From Tsuneonella amylolytica (GTDB taxonomy: Bacteria; Pseudomonadota; Alphaproteobacteria; Sphingomonadales; Sphingomonadaceae), in assembly GCF_003626915.1 (NCBI RefSeq), contig NZ_CP032570.1:1426001-1490000 (forward strand): a stretch of 64,000 nt of DNA, given 5' to 3'. Each line of letters begins with the position of its first letter. Position 1 is the stretch's first letter. The position numbers were made by a program, and so were the translations under genes. The notes beneath the pieces are model-generated. The model searched no databases, was not told where the DNA came from, and was given only the letters and a program-made list of their open reading frames with translations. This document shows positions 16,637-24,511 of the stretch, in pieces.

Positions 16637-17692
16637 TCAGCCTTCGCCCAGCCGCTCCCCGGCATATTTGCCCGATCGAATGGGCTCCCACCACCAGCCG
16701 TTGTCGAGATACCAGTCGATGGTCTTGGCGAGGCCGCTTTCGAAGGTTTCGGCCGGGGTCCAGCCGAGCTCGCGCTCGATCTTGCTGGCGTCGATCGCGT
16801 ATCGGCGGTCGTGTCCGGGACGGTCGGCGACGAAGGTGATGAGCTCGCGGCGGGGCTTGCCGCCGTCGAGCGGCCGCCGGGCATCGAGCGCGTCGCAGAT
16901 CGCCTCCACCACCGCCAGGTTCGTGCGTTCCTGGTTGCCGCCGACATTGTAGCTTTCGCCGACGGCGCCCTTCGTCAGCACCGCTTCCAGCGCCGCGGCG
17001 TGATCGTCGACGAACAGCCAGTCGCGCACGTTGTCGCCCTTGCCGTAGACCGGCAGCGGCTTGCCCTCGAGCGCGTTGAGGATGACGAGCGGGATGAGCT
17101 TCTCGGGGAAGTGATACGGGCCGTAGTTGTTCGAGCAGTTCGACAGCACGACCGGCAAGCCATAGGTTTCGTGCCAGGCGCGCACGAAGTGGTCGCTTGC
17201 CGCTTTGCTGGCCGAATAGGGCGAGGACGGCGCGTAGGGCGTGTCCTCGGTGAACAGGCTGTCGTCGAACGGCAGGTCGCCGAACACCTCGTCGGTCGAA
17301 ACATGGTGGAACCGGAAGTTCTCCTTCGCCTCGCCCTCGAGCCCGCGCCAGTATTCGAGCGCGGCCGACAGCAGGCGGAACGTGCCGACGACGTTCGTCT
17401 CGACGAACGCGCCCGGGCCGTCGATCGACCGATCGACGTGGCTCTCGGCCGCGAGATGCATGATACCCTCGACCGCGTGTTCGCGCACCAGGCGGAGCAC
17501 CAGATCGCTGTCGGCGATGTCGCCTTCGACGAGCACGTGGTTCGGCGCGTTCTCGATGACCTTCAGCGACGCGGGATTGCCCGCATAGGTCAGCTTGTCG
17601 AGCGTGACGACGTTCGCCCCGCCGCGCACGAGGCGGCGGACGACGGCTGATCCGATGAAGCCGGCGCCGCCGGTGACGAGGATCGATTTCAT
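16637..17692 (-). CDS. rmlB: dTDP-glucose 4,6-dehydratase
   Basis: Makes dTDP-4-keto-6-deoxy-D-glucose, the branch point to L-rhamnose and amino-deoxy sugars. The 351-residue protein has [15 protein letters not shown] at the N-terminus, the catalytic region [26 protein letters not shown] with the YxxxK pair, and [14 protein letters not shown], all diagnostic of RmlB. ATG 17692 is preferred over an upstream start at 17746 because the dinucleotide motif then lies 7 residues from the start as usual. No rmlA, rmlC or rmlD is present in the window. Confidence 0.92.
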   Translation of the reverse strand: MKSILVTGGAGFIGSAVVRRLVRGGANVVTLDKLTYAGNPASLKVIENAPNHVLVEGDIADSDLVLRLVREHAVEGIMHLAAESHVDRSIDGPGAFVETNVVGTFRLLSAALEYWRGLEGEAKENFRFHHVSTDEVFGDLPFDDSLFTEDTPYAPSSPYSASKAASDHFVRAWHETYGLPVVLSNCSNNYGPYHFPEKLIPLVILNALEGKPLPVYGKGDNVRDWLFVDDHAAALEAVLTKGAVGESYNVGGNQERTNLAVVEAICDALDARRPLDGGKPRRELITFVADRPGHDRRYAIDASKIERELGWTPAETFESGLAKTIDWYLDNGWWWEPIRSGKYAGERLGEG

Positions 17693-17814
17693 CGGGGCGC
17701 CACGGAGCTCGGAATCGGCGTCATGTCGTTGGAAGTCCTGCTGCAAGGAAAGCCGGTGGATCGGCGCTCCCTAGGCAGCAAACCGGCGCGAGACAACCGG
17801 AGCCGTGCGCCGGA

Positions 17815-18399
17815 TTACTGGCCCGGTGGCACCATGATCGGCGCGGCGTCGCCCGGCTGCGTGGTTGGTACTTCATCGGGAGTGGGGCCGGCCCGCTCGG
17901 CTTCGAGGCGCTTCATGTATTCGCGCTCGATCTCCTCGACGCGGCTCTGCTCGCTGGCGGCGTCGGCATCGATCGTCGACAGGCGTTCGGCGCGTGCCGC
18001 GGCAATCAGGGCGGAGAACCGCACGTCGGCGCCTTCGCGCTTGTCGGCATAGGCCGCGTCGATGAGCTGCTGGGTGCACCCGGTGAAGCCGCCCGCGCCC
18101 GCGGTGGAGCACGAATTGGTGCCGAACCTGGTCACCAGCTCCAGTTTCTCGACCCGGCGCGCCCAGGCCATGTTCGCAGGATCCTCGCTGAAACGCAGCG
18201 CCTCGGGAATGCGGTAGCGGTCGCCCTCGGGCATGCGCGCGACGACCAGGATCTCGTCGGGATCGGTCGGGGCCGGCGCCGCGTCGTCGCCGTAGACGAT
18301 GACCATGCGGACCTTGTCCCCGCCGGCGTCCTGCGCGGCGGCGGGGGCCGCGACCAGCGCGGCGGCGGCGAATAACGGCAGGGCGAACAGGCGGTTCAT
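17815..18399 (-). CDS. Secreted protein of unknown function
   Basis: A 194-residue protein with a clear signal peptide (MNRLFALPLFAAAALVAAPAAAQ, cleavage probably after AQ). The mature part has no motif I recognise; it contains a cysteine pair region (TNSCSTAGAGGFTGCTQQ) that could form a disulfide, a charged helical stretch (about residues 120-165) and a proline-rich tail. It is likely periplasmic. It stands alone between rmlB and the COQ7 gene with about 120 free bases on each side, so context says nothing about its role. Confidence 0.75.
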   Translation of the reverse strand: MNRLFALPLFAAAALVAAPAAAQDAGGDKVRMVIVYGDDAAPAPTDPDEILVVARMPEGDRYRIPEALRFSEDPANMAWARRVEKLELVTRFGTNSCSTAGAGGFTGCTQQLIDAAYADKREGADVRFSALIAAARAERLSTIDADAASEQSRVEEIEREYMKRLEAERAGPTPDEVPTTQPGDAAPIMVPPGQ

Positions 18400-18513
18400 C
18401 GTGGTGTCCTCAAATCTTTGGCGGGGTCGAAGTCGGGCGTGAGAGAGCCCTATGCGCCGTGAATACCCAATGAAGCGCTCGTCGCCCCGTCCCGGTTCCG
18501 GGTTGCGGCGGCG

Positions 18514-19047
18514 TTAGATGCGCTTCGACAGTCCGATCGCGACCCTGCAGCCGAGACGGATCGCCGAACTGAGCAGGGGATAGCCGGGCGCGCGCTCCGC
18601 CCCGGCGGCGAGCGCCGCGTCGCGGTGGGCGCGTTCGTCCTCGCGGAATTCGGCGATCATGCCGGCAAGTTCGGGGTCGTCGCCGCTCGCTTCCAGCTCG
18701 TCCAGCTGCTCCGAATAGTGCCTGTCGATCTCTTCCTCGACCGCGGCGGTGCAGGCCATCGCGGCTTCCGGTCCCATCAGGGCGGTCGCGGCACCGAGAG
18801 CGTATCCCGCAGCAGACCAGAACGGCTGCAACGCGGTGGGGCGTACCCCCCGCTTCGCCATCAGCGCGTCGAACTTCTCGCGGTGGCCGCGTTCCTGTTC
18901 GGCCATCGCGGCGATCTCGCCCGAATGCGGCCCGCGATTGCCCATGACGGCGAGTTGCCCCGCATAGATCCGGGTCGCGCCGAATTCGCCCGCCTGGTCG
19001 ACGCGGATCATCTGCGAGCGGTCGGGTCGGGAAGATGCGAAAGTCAT
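18514..19047 (-). CDS. coq7: COQ7-type demethoxyubiquinone hydroxylase
   Basis: Membrane-associated di-iron monooxygenase for a late hydroxylation in ubiquinone biosynthesis. The 177-residue protein has the DQAGEFGA motif, an ExxH pair in EQERGHREKFD, a glutamate in AAVEEEIDRHY and a second ExxH in EDERAHRD, giving the ferritin-like iron ligands. A longer reading exists upstream, but ATG 19047 overlaps the dsbB stop by 4 bases and matches the family N-terminus. Operon position after dsbB is notable since DsbB is reoxidised by ubiquinone. Confidence 0.88.
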   Translation of the reverse strand: MTFASSRPDRSQMIRVDQAGEFGATRIYAGQLAVMGNRGPHSGEIAAMAEQERGHREKFDALMAKRGVRPTALQPFWSAAGYALGAATALMGPEAAMACTAAVEEEIDRHYSEQLDELEASGDDPELAGMIAEFREDERAHRDAALAAGAERAPGYPLLSSAIRLGCRVAIGLSKRI

Positions 19048-19523
19048 GTGCGGCGCCCGATCAGCACGAGAATGGCGATACCCGAGACTGCCGAAATGAG
19101 GAAATTCCACCCCGCAAGAGATATGCCCAGCAGGCTCCACTGCACGTCGTCGCAGCGGACCAGCGGCGCGTTCATGATCGCCTCGAGCGGATCGCCGCCG
19201 CCGCTGGAAATGGTGCTGCACGCGGTCAGCCCCTCCCACCAGCCGTATTCGACCCCGGCGTGGAATGCGCCGATCGCACCCGAAACGAGAATCGCGAGGG
19301 CAGCCAGCGCGATCCACAGCCGGCGGGGCGGCGCGAAGAACGAGATCGCCGCCAGCGCGATTGCCGCGAAGTGCGGGTAGCGCTGCCACCAGCACATCTC
19401 GCACGGGTAAAGGCCGAACGCGTATTGCCCGACATAAGCGCCGCCGAGCAGCAACAGCGGCACGCCGAGTGCCAGCCGCTGGGCGAGCGCGGTGGACCGG
19501 CTTGCGGTTCCCCGTCCCGGCAT
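19044..19523 (-). CDS. dsbB: Disulfide bond formation protein B
   Basis: Inner-membrane protein of 159 residues with about four transmembrane helices. The first periplasmic loop has C41 and C44 in YPCEMCWWQRYPH and the second has C102 (TACST) and C124 (VRCDD), the two redox pairs of DsbB, which reoxidises DsbA and passes electrons to quinone. Its start overlaps the ctpA stop by one base and its stop overlaps the coq7 start, so ctpA-dsbB-coq7 form one coupled unit. Shorter than E. coli DsbB (176). Confidence 0.87.
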   Translation of the reverse strand: MPGRGTASRSTALAQRLALGVPLLLLGGAYVGQYAFGLYPCEMCWWQRYPHFAAIALAAISFFAPPRRLWIALAALAILVSGAIGAFHAGVEYGWWEGLTACSTISSGGGDPLEAIMNAPLVRCDDVQWSLLGISLAGWNFLISAVSGIAILVLIGRRT

Positions 19524-20860
19524 CAGTTCTTGCGCGCCACTGCGTTCGGGGCAGTCCGGCGGAGCGTGCGAAGCGCGTAGTCGAGCTGGAAGTCCTCGAC
19601 CCCTTCCTTCTTGAGCTGTTCGGCGGTCAGCTGGAAGCGCGGATCGTCGATCCGGTCCTTCTCCAGATCCTTGTCCTTCAGTGCCGCCTCGTTGACGAGA
19701 TGACCGCGCAGGTCCGATTCGCGCATCCGGAATTTCTCACGCTTGGCGAGATCGGGGTCGGACAGCTGCGGCACGCGGATGTCGGGATCGATGCCGCCTT
19801 CCTGCACCGAATGGCCCGACGGGGTGTAGTATCGCGCCGTGGTCAGCTTGAGCGCGGCGGTCTGGCCCAGCGGCAGCAGGGTCTGCACGCTGCCCTTGCC
19901 GAAGCTCGTTTCGCCCATGATCACCGCGCGATGTTGGTCCTGCAGCGCTCCGGCGACGATCTCGCTTGCGCTGGCGGAGCCGGCATCGATCAGCACGATC
20001 ACCGGCACGCCCTTGGCCATGTCGCCCTTGAACACGCTCTCGGCCTCGTACCGGAGCGACTCGCCGCGCGCGCGGCCCCGCTGCGAGACGATCTCGCCCT
20101 TCTCGAGGAACAGGTCGGACAGCGCCACCGCCTCGTCGAGCGAGCCGCCCGGGTTCTGGCGCAGATCGAGAACTAGGCCATTGAGCCGCCCCGACGCCTG
20201 CTTCTTGAGGTCGTTCCAAGCGGTGAACACGTCCGAACCGACGTCGCGGCTGAACTCGTTGACCGAGATGTAACCGATATTGCCCGCCTTCAGTTCGTGG
20301 GTCACCGGTTCCAGCTCGATCACGCCGCGCGTCACGGTCACGTCGAACGGCTCGTCGCGGCCGGTGCGAAAGATCGTCAGGCGAATGCTGGTGCCAGCCT
20401 GTCCGCGCATCCTGGCCACCGCTTCGTCGAGCTCGCCGCCGTAAATCAGCTGGCCGTCGAGGTGGGTGATGTAGTCGCCGGCCTTGATTCCGACCTTGTC
20501 CGCCGGGCTGCCCTTGAACGGGCTGACCACCTTGACCGCCCCGTCGTCCATCACGACCGACAGGCCGAGGCCCGAATAGTTGCCGTCGATCATCGTCTCG
20601 AGGCGCTGAAGATCCCCGCCGTCGAGGTAGGCCGAATGCGGGTCGAGGCTGGCAAGCATCCCGTCGATGGCGCCGCGGATCAGCTTGTCGTCGTCCACCG
20701 GCTCGACGTAGCTCGCCTTGATCCGCTGGTAGACCGCGAACAGCTTGGCGAATTCCGGGCCGGCGCGCCCGTCGACCTGCGCCATGCCGGCGGTCGTGGC
20801 CGGGATCAGCGCGATGGCGCTAACGAGCGCTGCGGATTTGACGAGTGAGCGGAGATTCAT
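19523..20860 (-). CDS. ctpA: C-terminal processing peptidase, S41 family
   Basis: Periplasmic serine protease of 445 residues. A signal peptide (MNLRSLVKSAALVSAIALIP, cleavage near residue 28) is followed by the N-terminal helical part, a PDZ domain at about 85-170 (GLGLSV, GIKAGDYITHLDG) and the S41 core. Ser297 in DAGSASASE and Lys322 in SFGKGSVQT are the probable catalytic dyad, with the same 25-residue spacing as in E. coli Prc. CtpA homologues trim or degrade envelope proteins, including peptidoglycan enzymes; the gene is immediately downstream of an EnvC-like LytM factor. Confidence 0.93.
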   Translation of the reverse strand: MNLRSLVKSAALVSAIALIPATTAGMAQVDGRAGPEFAKLFAVYQRIKASYVEPVDDDKLIRGAIDGMLASLDPHSAYLDGGDLQRLETMIDGNYSGLGLSVVMDDGAVKVVSPFKGSPADKVGIKAGDYITHLDGQLIYGGELDEAVARMRGQAGTSIRLTIFRTGRDEPFDVTVTRGVIELEPVTHELKAGNIGYISVNEFSRDVGSDVFTAWNDLKKQASGRLNGLVLDLRQNPGGSLDEAVALSDLFLEKGEIVSQRGRARGESLRYEAESVFKGDMAKGVPVIVLIDAGSASASEIVAGALQDQHRAVIMGETSFGKGSVQTLLPLGQTAALKLTTARYYTPSGHSVQEGGIDPDIRVPQLSDPDLAKREKFRMRESDLRGHLVNEAALKDKDLEKDRIDDPRFQLTAEQLKKEGVEDFQLDYALRTLRRTAPNAVARKN

Positions 20861-20941
20861 GCGGGGGTTCCCATCCTTCGACCCGCTTCTATCGCGCAGG
20901 CCAAGTTAATGCCAGATGAGGCGTAAGGCGGCAGACCGCGA

Positions 20942-22177
20942 TCACCGCAGATATTCCGCCGGATTGACCGGTGCCCCGTCGCGTCTCAGTTCGAACCCGA
21001 CCGCCGGACGGTCGATACCCGCAACCCCCAGCGGCGAACCCGCGACGACCGACTGTCCCACCGCCACGTCGACCCGCGCGAGGCCCGTGACGAGGCTGGT
21101 GAAGCCCCCCGAATGCTCGATGATGACGATCCGGTCGAACCCCCGGAACGGTCCCGCGAAGGCGATCCGGCCCGCCCCCGGCGAGACGACCTGCGCGCCG
21201 TCCGCGGGAGCGAGCGAGATGCCGCCCGAGCGCACGCCGCCCTCGCCCGCCGCGCCGAAGCCGGCGATGGTGCGCCCGGCGACCGGAAGCTGGAACGCTG
21301 GTCGTGCGGATCCAGCGGGCGCAGACGATGATGGCGGACCCGCATCGACGTCCGAAACAAAACCGCTGTCCTCGGGGCGCGCCGGGCGGAGGCGTGGCCC
21401 CGGCAGGGCGGCGAGCGTGCGCCGCAAGTCGCCGATCCGGTCGAGGCTGCCGACGAGCCCGTCGAGATCGCGTGCTTCTTCGGCCAAGGCCAGCGCGCGC
21501 TCCGCCTCGCGCGCCGCCGCGCCGCTCGCCGAACGCAGCGCCATGCGCTGGCGCGATTCGACCGCGGCAAGCTGACGCCGGCGGCTCTCGAGTTCGCTCT
21601 CGCCCGATCGCAGCGCGGCCAGCGCGTCGCCAGCCTCGGCCTCGATGGCGCGTGCCCGCGCGATCTCGCCGCGCAGCGCGGCGGTGCGGCGGCGAACCTC
21701 GGGCAGCGTGGTCTCGAGAATTGCGCGCACGTGGACGGTGTCGGTGAGGCTGCCGGGACGCAGGATCGACAGCGCGAGCGGGCGGCGCGCCAATTTCTGC
21801 AGGCCCGCGGTCAGCCGGATGAGCGGGCCGCGGCGCACCGCCAGCCGCCGATCGAGCGCCGCGCGCTGCTGACCGGCGAGCGCGATGCGCGCCTCGGCGG
21901 CGGTGATGCCAGCTTCCGATTGCTGGATACGCGCCGCGAGCGCAGCGGCCTCGCTCGCGGTCTTGTCAGCTGCTTGCCGGGCGGAGCGCGCCCTCGCCTC
22001 CAGCGCGTCGGCGCGGCTTGCGGCATCGCGCGCTTGCTCGCGCGCACGGGCGAACGCCGCCCGCGTTTCGGCCGCATCGCCGCCGTAACCTTGCGCGCGC
22101 TGCGCCATTGCGCCCTGCACCGCGAGGATGGCCGCGACGGCCGCGATCAAGGCGAGAATGGGCATGAAGCGATGCAC
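20942..22177 (-). CDS. envC: EnvC-like murein hydrolase activator with degenerate LytM domain
   Basis: A 411-residue periplasmic protein with an N-terminal signal/anchor (MHRFMPILALIAAVAAILAV), long alanine-, arginine- and glutamate-rich coiled coils from about 30 to 250, and a C-terminal LytM/M23 domain. The zinc ligands are missing: the HxGxD position reads SGGISLAPADG and the HLHFE position reads VGFELR. That is the pattern of EnvC/NlpD-type factors, which activate amidases at the division site rather than cutting peptidoglycan. It precedes ctpA with an 81-base gap, as is common in alphaproteobacteria. Confidence 0.87.
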   Translation of the reverse strand: MHRFMPILALIAAVAAILAVQGAMAQRAQGYGGDAAETRAAFARAREQARDAASRADALEARARSARQAADKTASEAAALAARIQQSEAGITAAEARIALAGQQRAALDRRLAVRRGPLIRLTAGLQKLARRPLALSILRPGSLTDTVHVRAILETTLPEVRRRTAALRGEIARARAIEAEAGDALAALRSGESELESRRRQLAAVESRQRMALRSASGAAAREAERALALAEEARDLDGLVGSLDRIGDLRRTLAALPGPRLRPARPEDSGFVSDVDAGPPSSSAPAGSARPAFQLPVAGRTIAGFGAAGEGGVRSGGISLAPADGAQVVSPGAGRIAFAGPFRGFDRIVIIEHSGGFTSLVTGLARVDVAVGQSVVAGSPLGVAGIDRPAVGFELRRDGAPVNPAEYLR

Positions 22178-22284
22178 GTCACCGCCCTAGCGGCGATTGG
22201 CGCGATATCGAAGGGCGATGGTAACCGCGATTGTCTAAGGCGGCGCGAAAACCTACGCCGCCGGCAGTCCAGCGAAAGGCATCC

Positions 22285-23298
22285 ATGCGAAAAGTCCTCG
22301 TCACCGGCAGCGCCGGCTTCATCGGCTATCACCTGTCGCAGCTATTGCTGGACGACGGGTTCGTGGTCGTCGGCTACGACGGGATGACCGACTACTACGA
22401 TGTCCGCATCAAGGAACGGCGACATGCCATGCTGTCGCAGAACGAGAGGTTCAGCGCCCATGTCGGGATGCTGGAGGACTTCGACGCGCTCCACGCGCTT
22501 GCGATGGCCGAGAAGCCCGACGTGATCGTCCACCTCGCCGCGCAGGCGGGGGTCCGCTACAGCCTCGAGAACCCGCGCGCCTATATCGATGCCAACATCG
22601 TCGGCACGTTCAACGTGATGGAATGCGCGCGCGAACTCGGCGTCGATCACCTGCTCATGGCCAGTACCAGCAGCGTCTATGGCGCGAACGAGGATATGCC
22701 CTTCGACGAGCTCGAGCGGGTCGAGACCCAGATGACGCTCTACGCCGCCACGAAGAAGGCGAACGAGGCGATGGCGCACAGCTACGCCCACCTCTGGACC
22801 CTGCCGACGACGATGTTCCGCTTCTTTACGGTCTATGGGCCGTGGGGCCGGCCGGACATGGCGTTGTTCAAGTTCACCCGCGGCATTCTGAACGGCGAGC
22901 CGATCGATATCTACAACGACGGCGAGATGTACCGCGATTTCACTTACGTGACCGACCTCGTACGCGGGATCCGCCTGCTGATCGATGCCGCCCCGGTCCG
23001 CCCAAGCAGTCGCGATGCGATCTCGCCGGGCGACAGCCTGAGCCCGGTCGCCCCCTTCCGGGTGGTCAACATCGGCAACGGCGAGAAAGTCCGCCTGCTC
23101 GATTTCGTGGAGGCGATCGAGGCCGAATGTGGGACCGAGGCGAAGCGCAACTACATGCCGATGCAGAAGGGCGACGTTCCCGCCACGTGGGCCGACACCG
23201 CACTGCTCCAGCGGCTGACCGGTTACACGCCGAAGACGGATTTTCGCGACGGGGTGCGGCAGTTCGTCGCATGGTACCGCGACTACTACGGCGTCTGA
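22285..23298 (+). CDS. UDP-glucuronate 4-epimerase-like sugar nucleotide epimerase
   Basis: Extended short-chain dehydrogenase of 337 residues: VTGSAGFIGYH binds NAD, HLAAQAGVRYSLENP is the signature of the UDP-GlcA 4-epimerase (LpsL/Cap1J) group, STSSVYG carries the catalytic Ser/Thr, YAATKKANE holds YxxxK and VYGPWGRPDMALFKF is again typical of that group. ATG 22285 is chosen because AAAGG lies just upstream; a longer reading from a TTG at 22231 adds residues before the Rossmann motif. It lies on the opposite strand between envC and rlmH and may supply UDP-galacturonate. Confidence 0.85.
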   Translation: MRKVLVTGSAGFIGYHLSQLLLDDGFVVVGYDGMTDYYDVRIKERRHAMLSQNERFSAHVGMLEDFDALHALAMAEKPDVIVHLAAQAGVRYSLENPRAYIDANIVGTFNVMECARELGVDHLLMASTSSVYGANEDMPFDELERVETQMTLYAATKKANEAMAHSYAHLWTLPTTMFRFFTVYGPWGRPDMALFKFTRGILNGEPIDIYNDGEMYRDFTYVTDLVRGIRLLIDAAPVRPSSRDAISPGDSLSPVAPFRVVNIGNGEKVRLLDFVEAIEAECGTEAKRNYMPMQKGDVPATWADTALLQRLTGYTPKTDFRDGVRQFVAWYRDYYGV

Positions 23299-23721
23299 TC
23301 AGCCGCTGCGGTGATAGGGATGGCCGGCGTCAATCGTGGTCGCGCGGTAGAGCTGTTCGGCGAGCATCGCGCGGGCGAGCAGGTGCGGCCAGGTCATCGC
23401 GCCCATTGCCAGCAGCAGGTCGGCATTCGCGCGCTCCTCGTCCGAATGACCGTCCGCCGCACCCAGCACGAAACGTGCCTCGCGCACGCCCTCGTCGCGC
23501 CACCGCCCCAGAATCGCGGCGAACTCCTCCGACGACAGAGCCTTTCCGCGCTCGTCGAGGAGGACGGTGCGGCATGGCGCAAGGGCTTCCGGCACCTTGC
23601 CGCCGGTTTCGGGCAGTTCGGTATGCCGGAACGGCCAGGTCAGCCGCTTTTCATAGCGCGCCACCAGCTCGGCCTCGGGCGAACGGCCCAGCTTGCCGCG
23701 CCCGACAACGTGCAGAAGCAC
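23299..23721 (-). CDS. rlmH: 23S rRNA pseudouridine-1915 N3-methyltransferase
   Basis: SPOUT-class methyltransferase of 140 residues that methylates pseudouridine 1915 in helix 69 of 23S rRNA. The start [16 protein letters not shown], the SAM-knot region [18 protein letters not shown] and the C-terminal [26 protein letters not shown] match RlmH. It directly abuts rsfS (stop-to-start distance zero), the usual pair. Its stop is immediately next to the stop of the convergent epimerase gene. Confidence 0.95.
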   Translation of the reverse strand: [140 protein letters not shown]

Positions 23722-24144
23722 TCAGGCCGTGCCCGATGCTGCCGGTTTCTCGTCGCCGAAGCCCCACATGCGTTCCAGGTTGTAGAAGCTGCGCACTTCG
23801 GGACGGAAGAGATGGACGACCACGTCGCCCGCATCGATCAGCACCCAGTCGGCGGCCGGGAGGCCTTCGATTCGCGCGTTGCCGAAACCGGCGGCCTTGA
23901 CCTTTTCGGCGAGATGCTGGGCCATCGCGGCAACCTGCCGGGTCGAACGACCCGACGCGATCACCATGTGATCGGCGATGGACGACTTGCCCGCGAGCGG
24001 GATGGTCACGAGATCCTGCGCCTGGTCGTCGTCGAGCTGGGCGAGGACGAGCGCATGGAGCCGCTCGGCCGGGGTTCCGGGATCGGTCACTGCACCTCCG
24101 GGGATGGCACCGGCGGTCGCCGGCAGGGATTGCGCCTGTTGCAT
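23722..24144 (-). CDS. rsfS: Ribosomal silencing factor RsfS
   Basis: Binds protein uL14 of the large ribosomal subunit and blocks subunit joining under starvation. The 140-residue reading has the family core: LDDDQAQDLVTIPLAGKSSIADHMVIASGRS, ALAEKVK-type helix and AADWVLIDAGDVVVHLFRPEVRSFYNLERMWG. The start is uncertain: ATG 24144 gives 140 residues, ATG 24174 would add ten (MDNQGVRFPP); an AAGGAG lies 14 bases before 24144, rather far. It abuts rlmH, which it precedes in transcription. Confidence 0.92.
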   Translation of the reverse strand: MQQAQSLPATAGAIPGGAVTDPGTPAERLHALVLAQLDDDQAQDLVTIPLAGKSSIADHMVIASGRSTRQVAAMAQHLAEKVKAAGFGNARIEGLPAADWVLIDAGDVVVHLFRPEVRSFYNLERMWGFGDEKPAASGTA

Positions 24145-24511
24145 GGGCGGGAAACGAACTCCTTGATTGTCCATTCGGGCTGCAGCGGAGACTGCAAGAG
24201 GGCATCGGCGCGCGTCATGTGCGCCGGAGTGTCCTCCGGGCGGGGTGAAGACGGTCTGAATGAGCCGGGTAGCGGGGCGGCCGACGACCGGCCGTACCGA
24301 TCGCCATTGCTGTGCGTGGTCACGGTGGGCGTGGTCACGAGAGGCCGGTGTACTCCCTTGCCCGCGATCCGTAAAAATCCTCCGGCGGGCACGGGCAGCC
24401 TGCCGATGCCTTACAGATAGCCTGCCCGGCGCTTCGCCGCAATGGCGCTGCTTGCCCCGCCGCGCCGCCACTGCGATAGGGCGGCGATCCCCTGCGACGA
24501 GGCGAGACGGC
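24145..24511. other. 367-base intergenic region between rsfS and galE
   Basis: Divergent promoters for rsfS (minus) and galE (plus) should lie here. I see no convincing gene: the minus-strand open frame through it has shadow-like composition, rich in Arg and Ala. The one notable feature is a pair of 11-base direct repeats at 24314-24339. No RNA gene or terminator was recognised. Confidence 0.5.
24314..24339. repeat. Pair of 11-bp direct repeats, each containing a short dyad
   Basis: GCGTGGTCACG occurs at 24314-24324 and again at 24329-24339, 15 bases apart. Each copy contains CGTG-GT-CACG, an interrupted inverted repeat. The position in the divergent rsfS/galE promoter region would suit an operator, but no regulator is known to me for this motif and chance is possible. 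Confidence 0.3.

Noticed and set aside
20942-22177. EnvC-like protein as an active peptidoglycan endopeptidase
   Set aside because: The zinc-binding motifs HxGxD and HxH of active M23 enzymes are absent.
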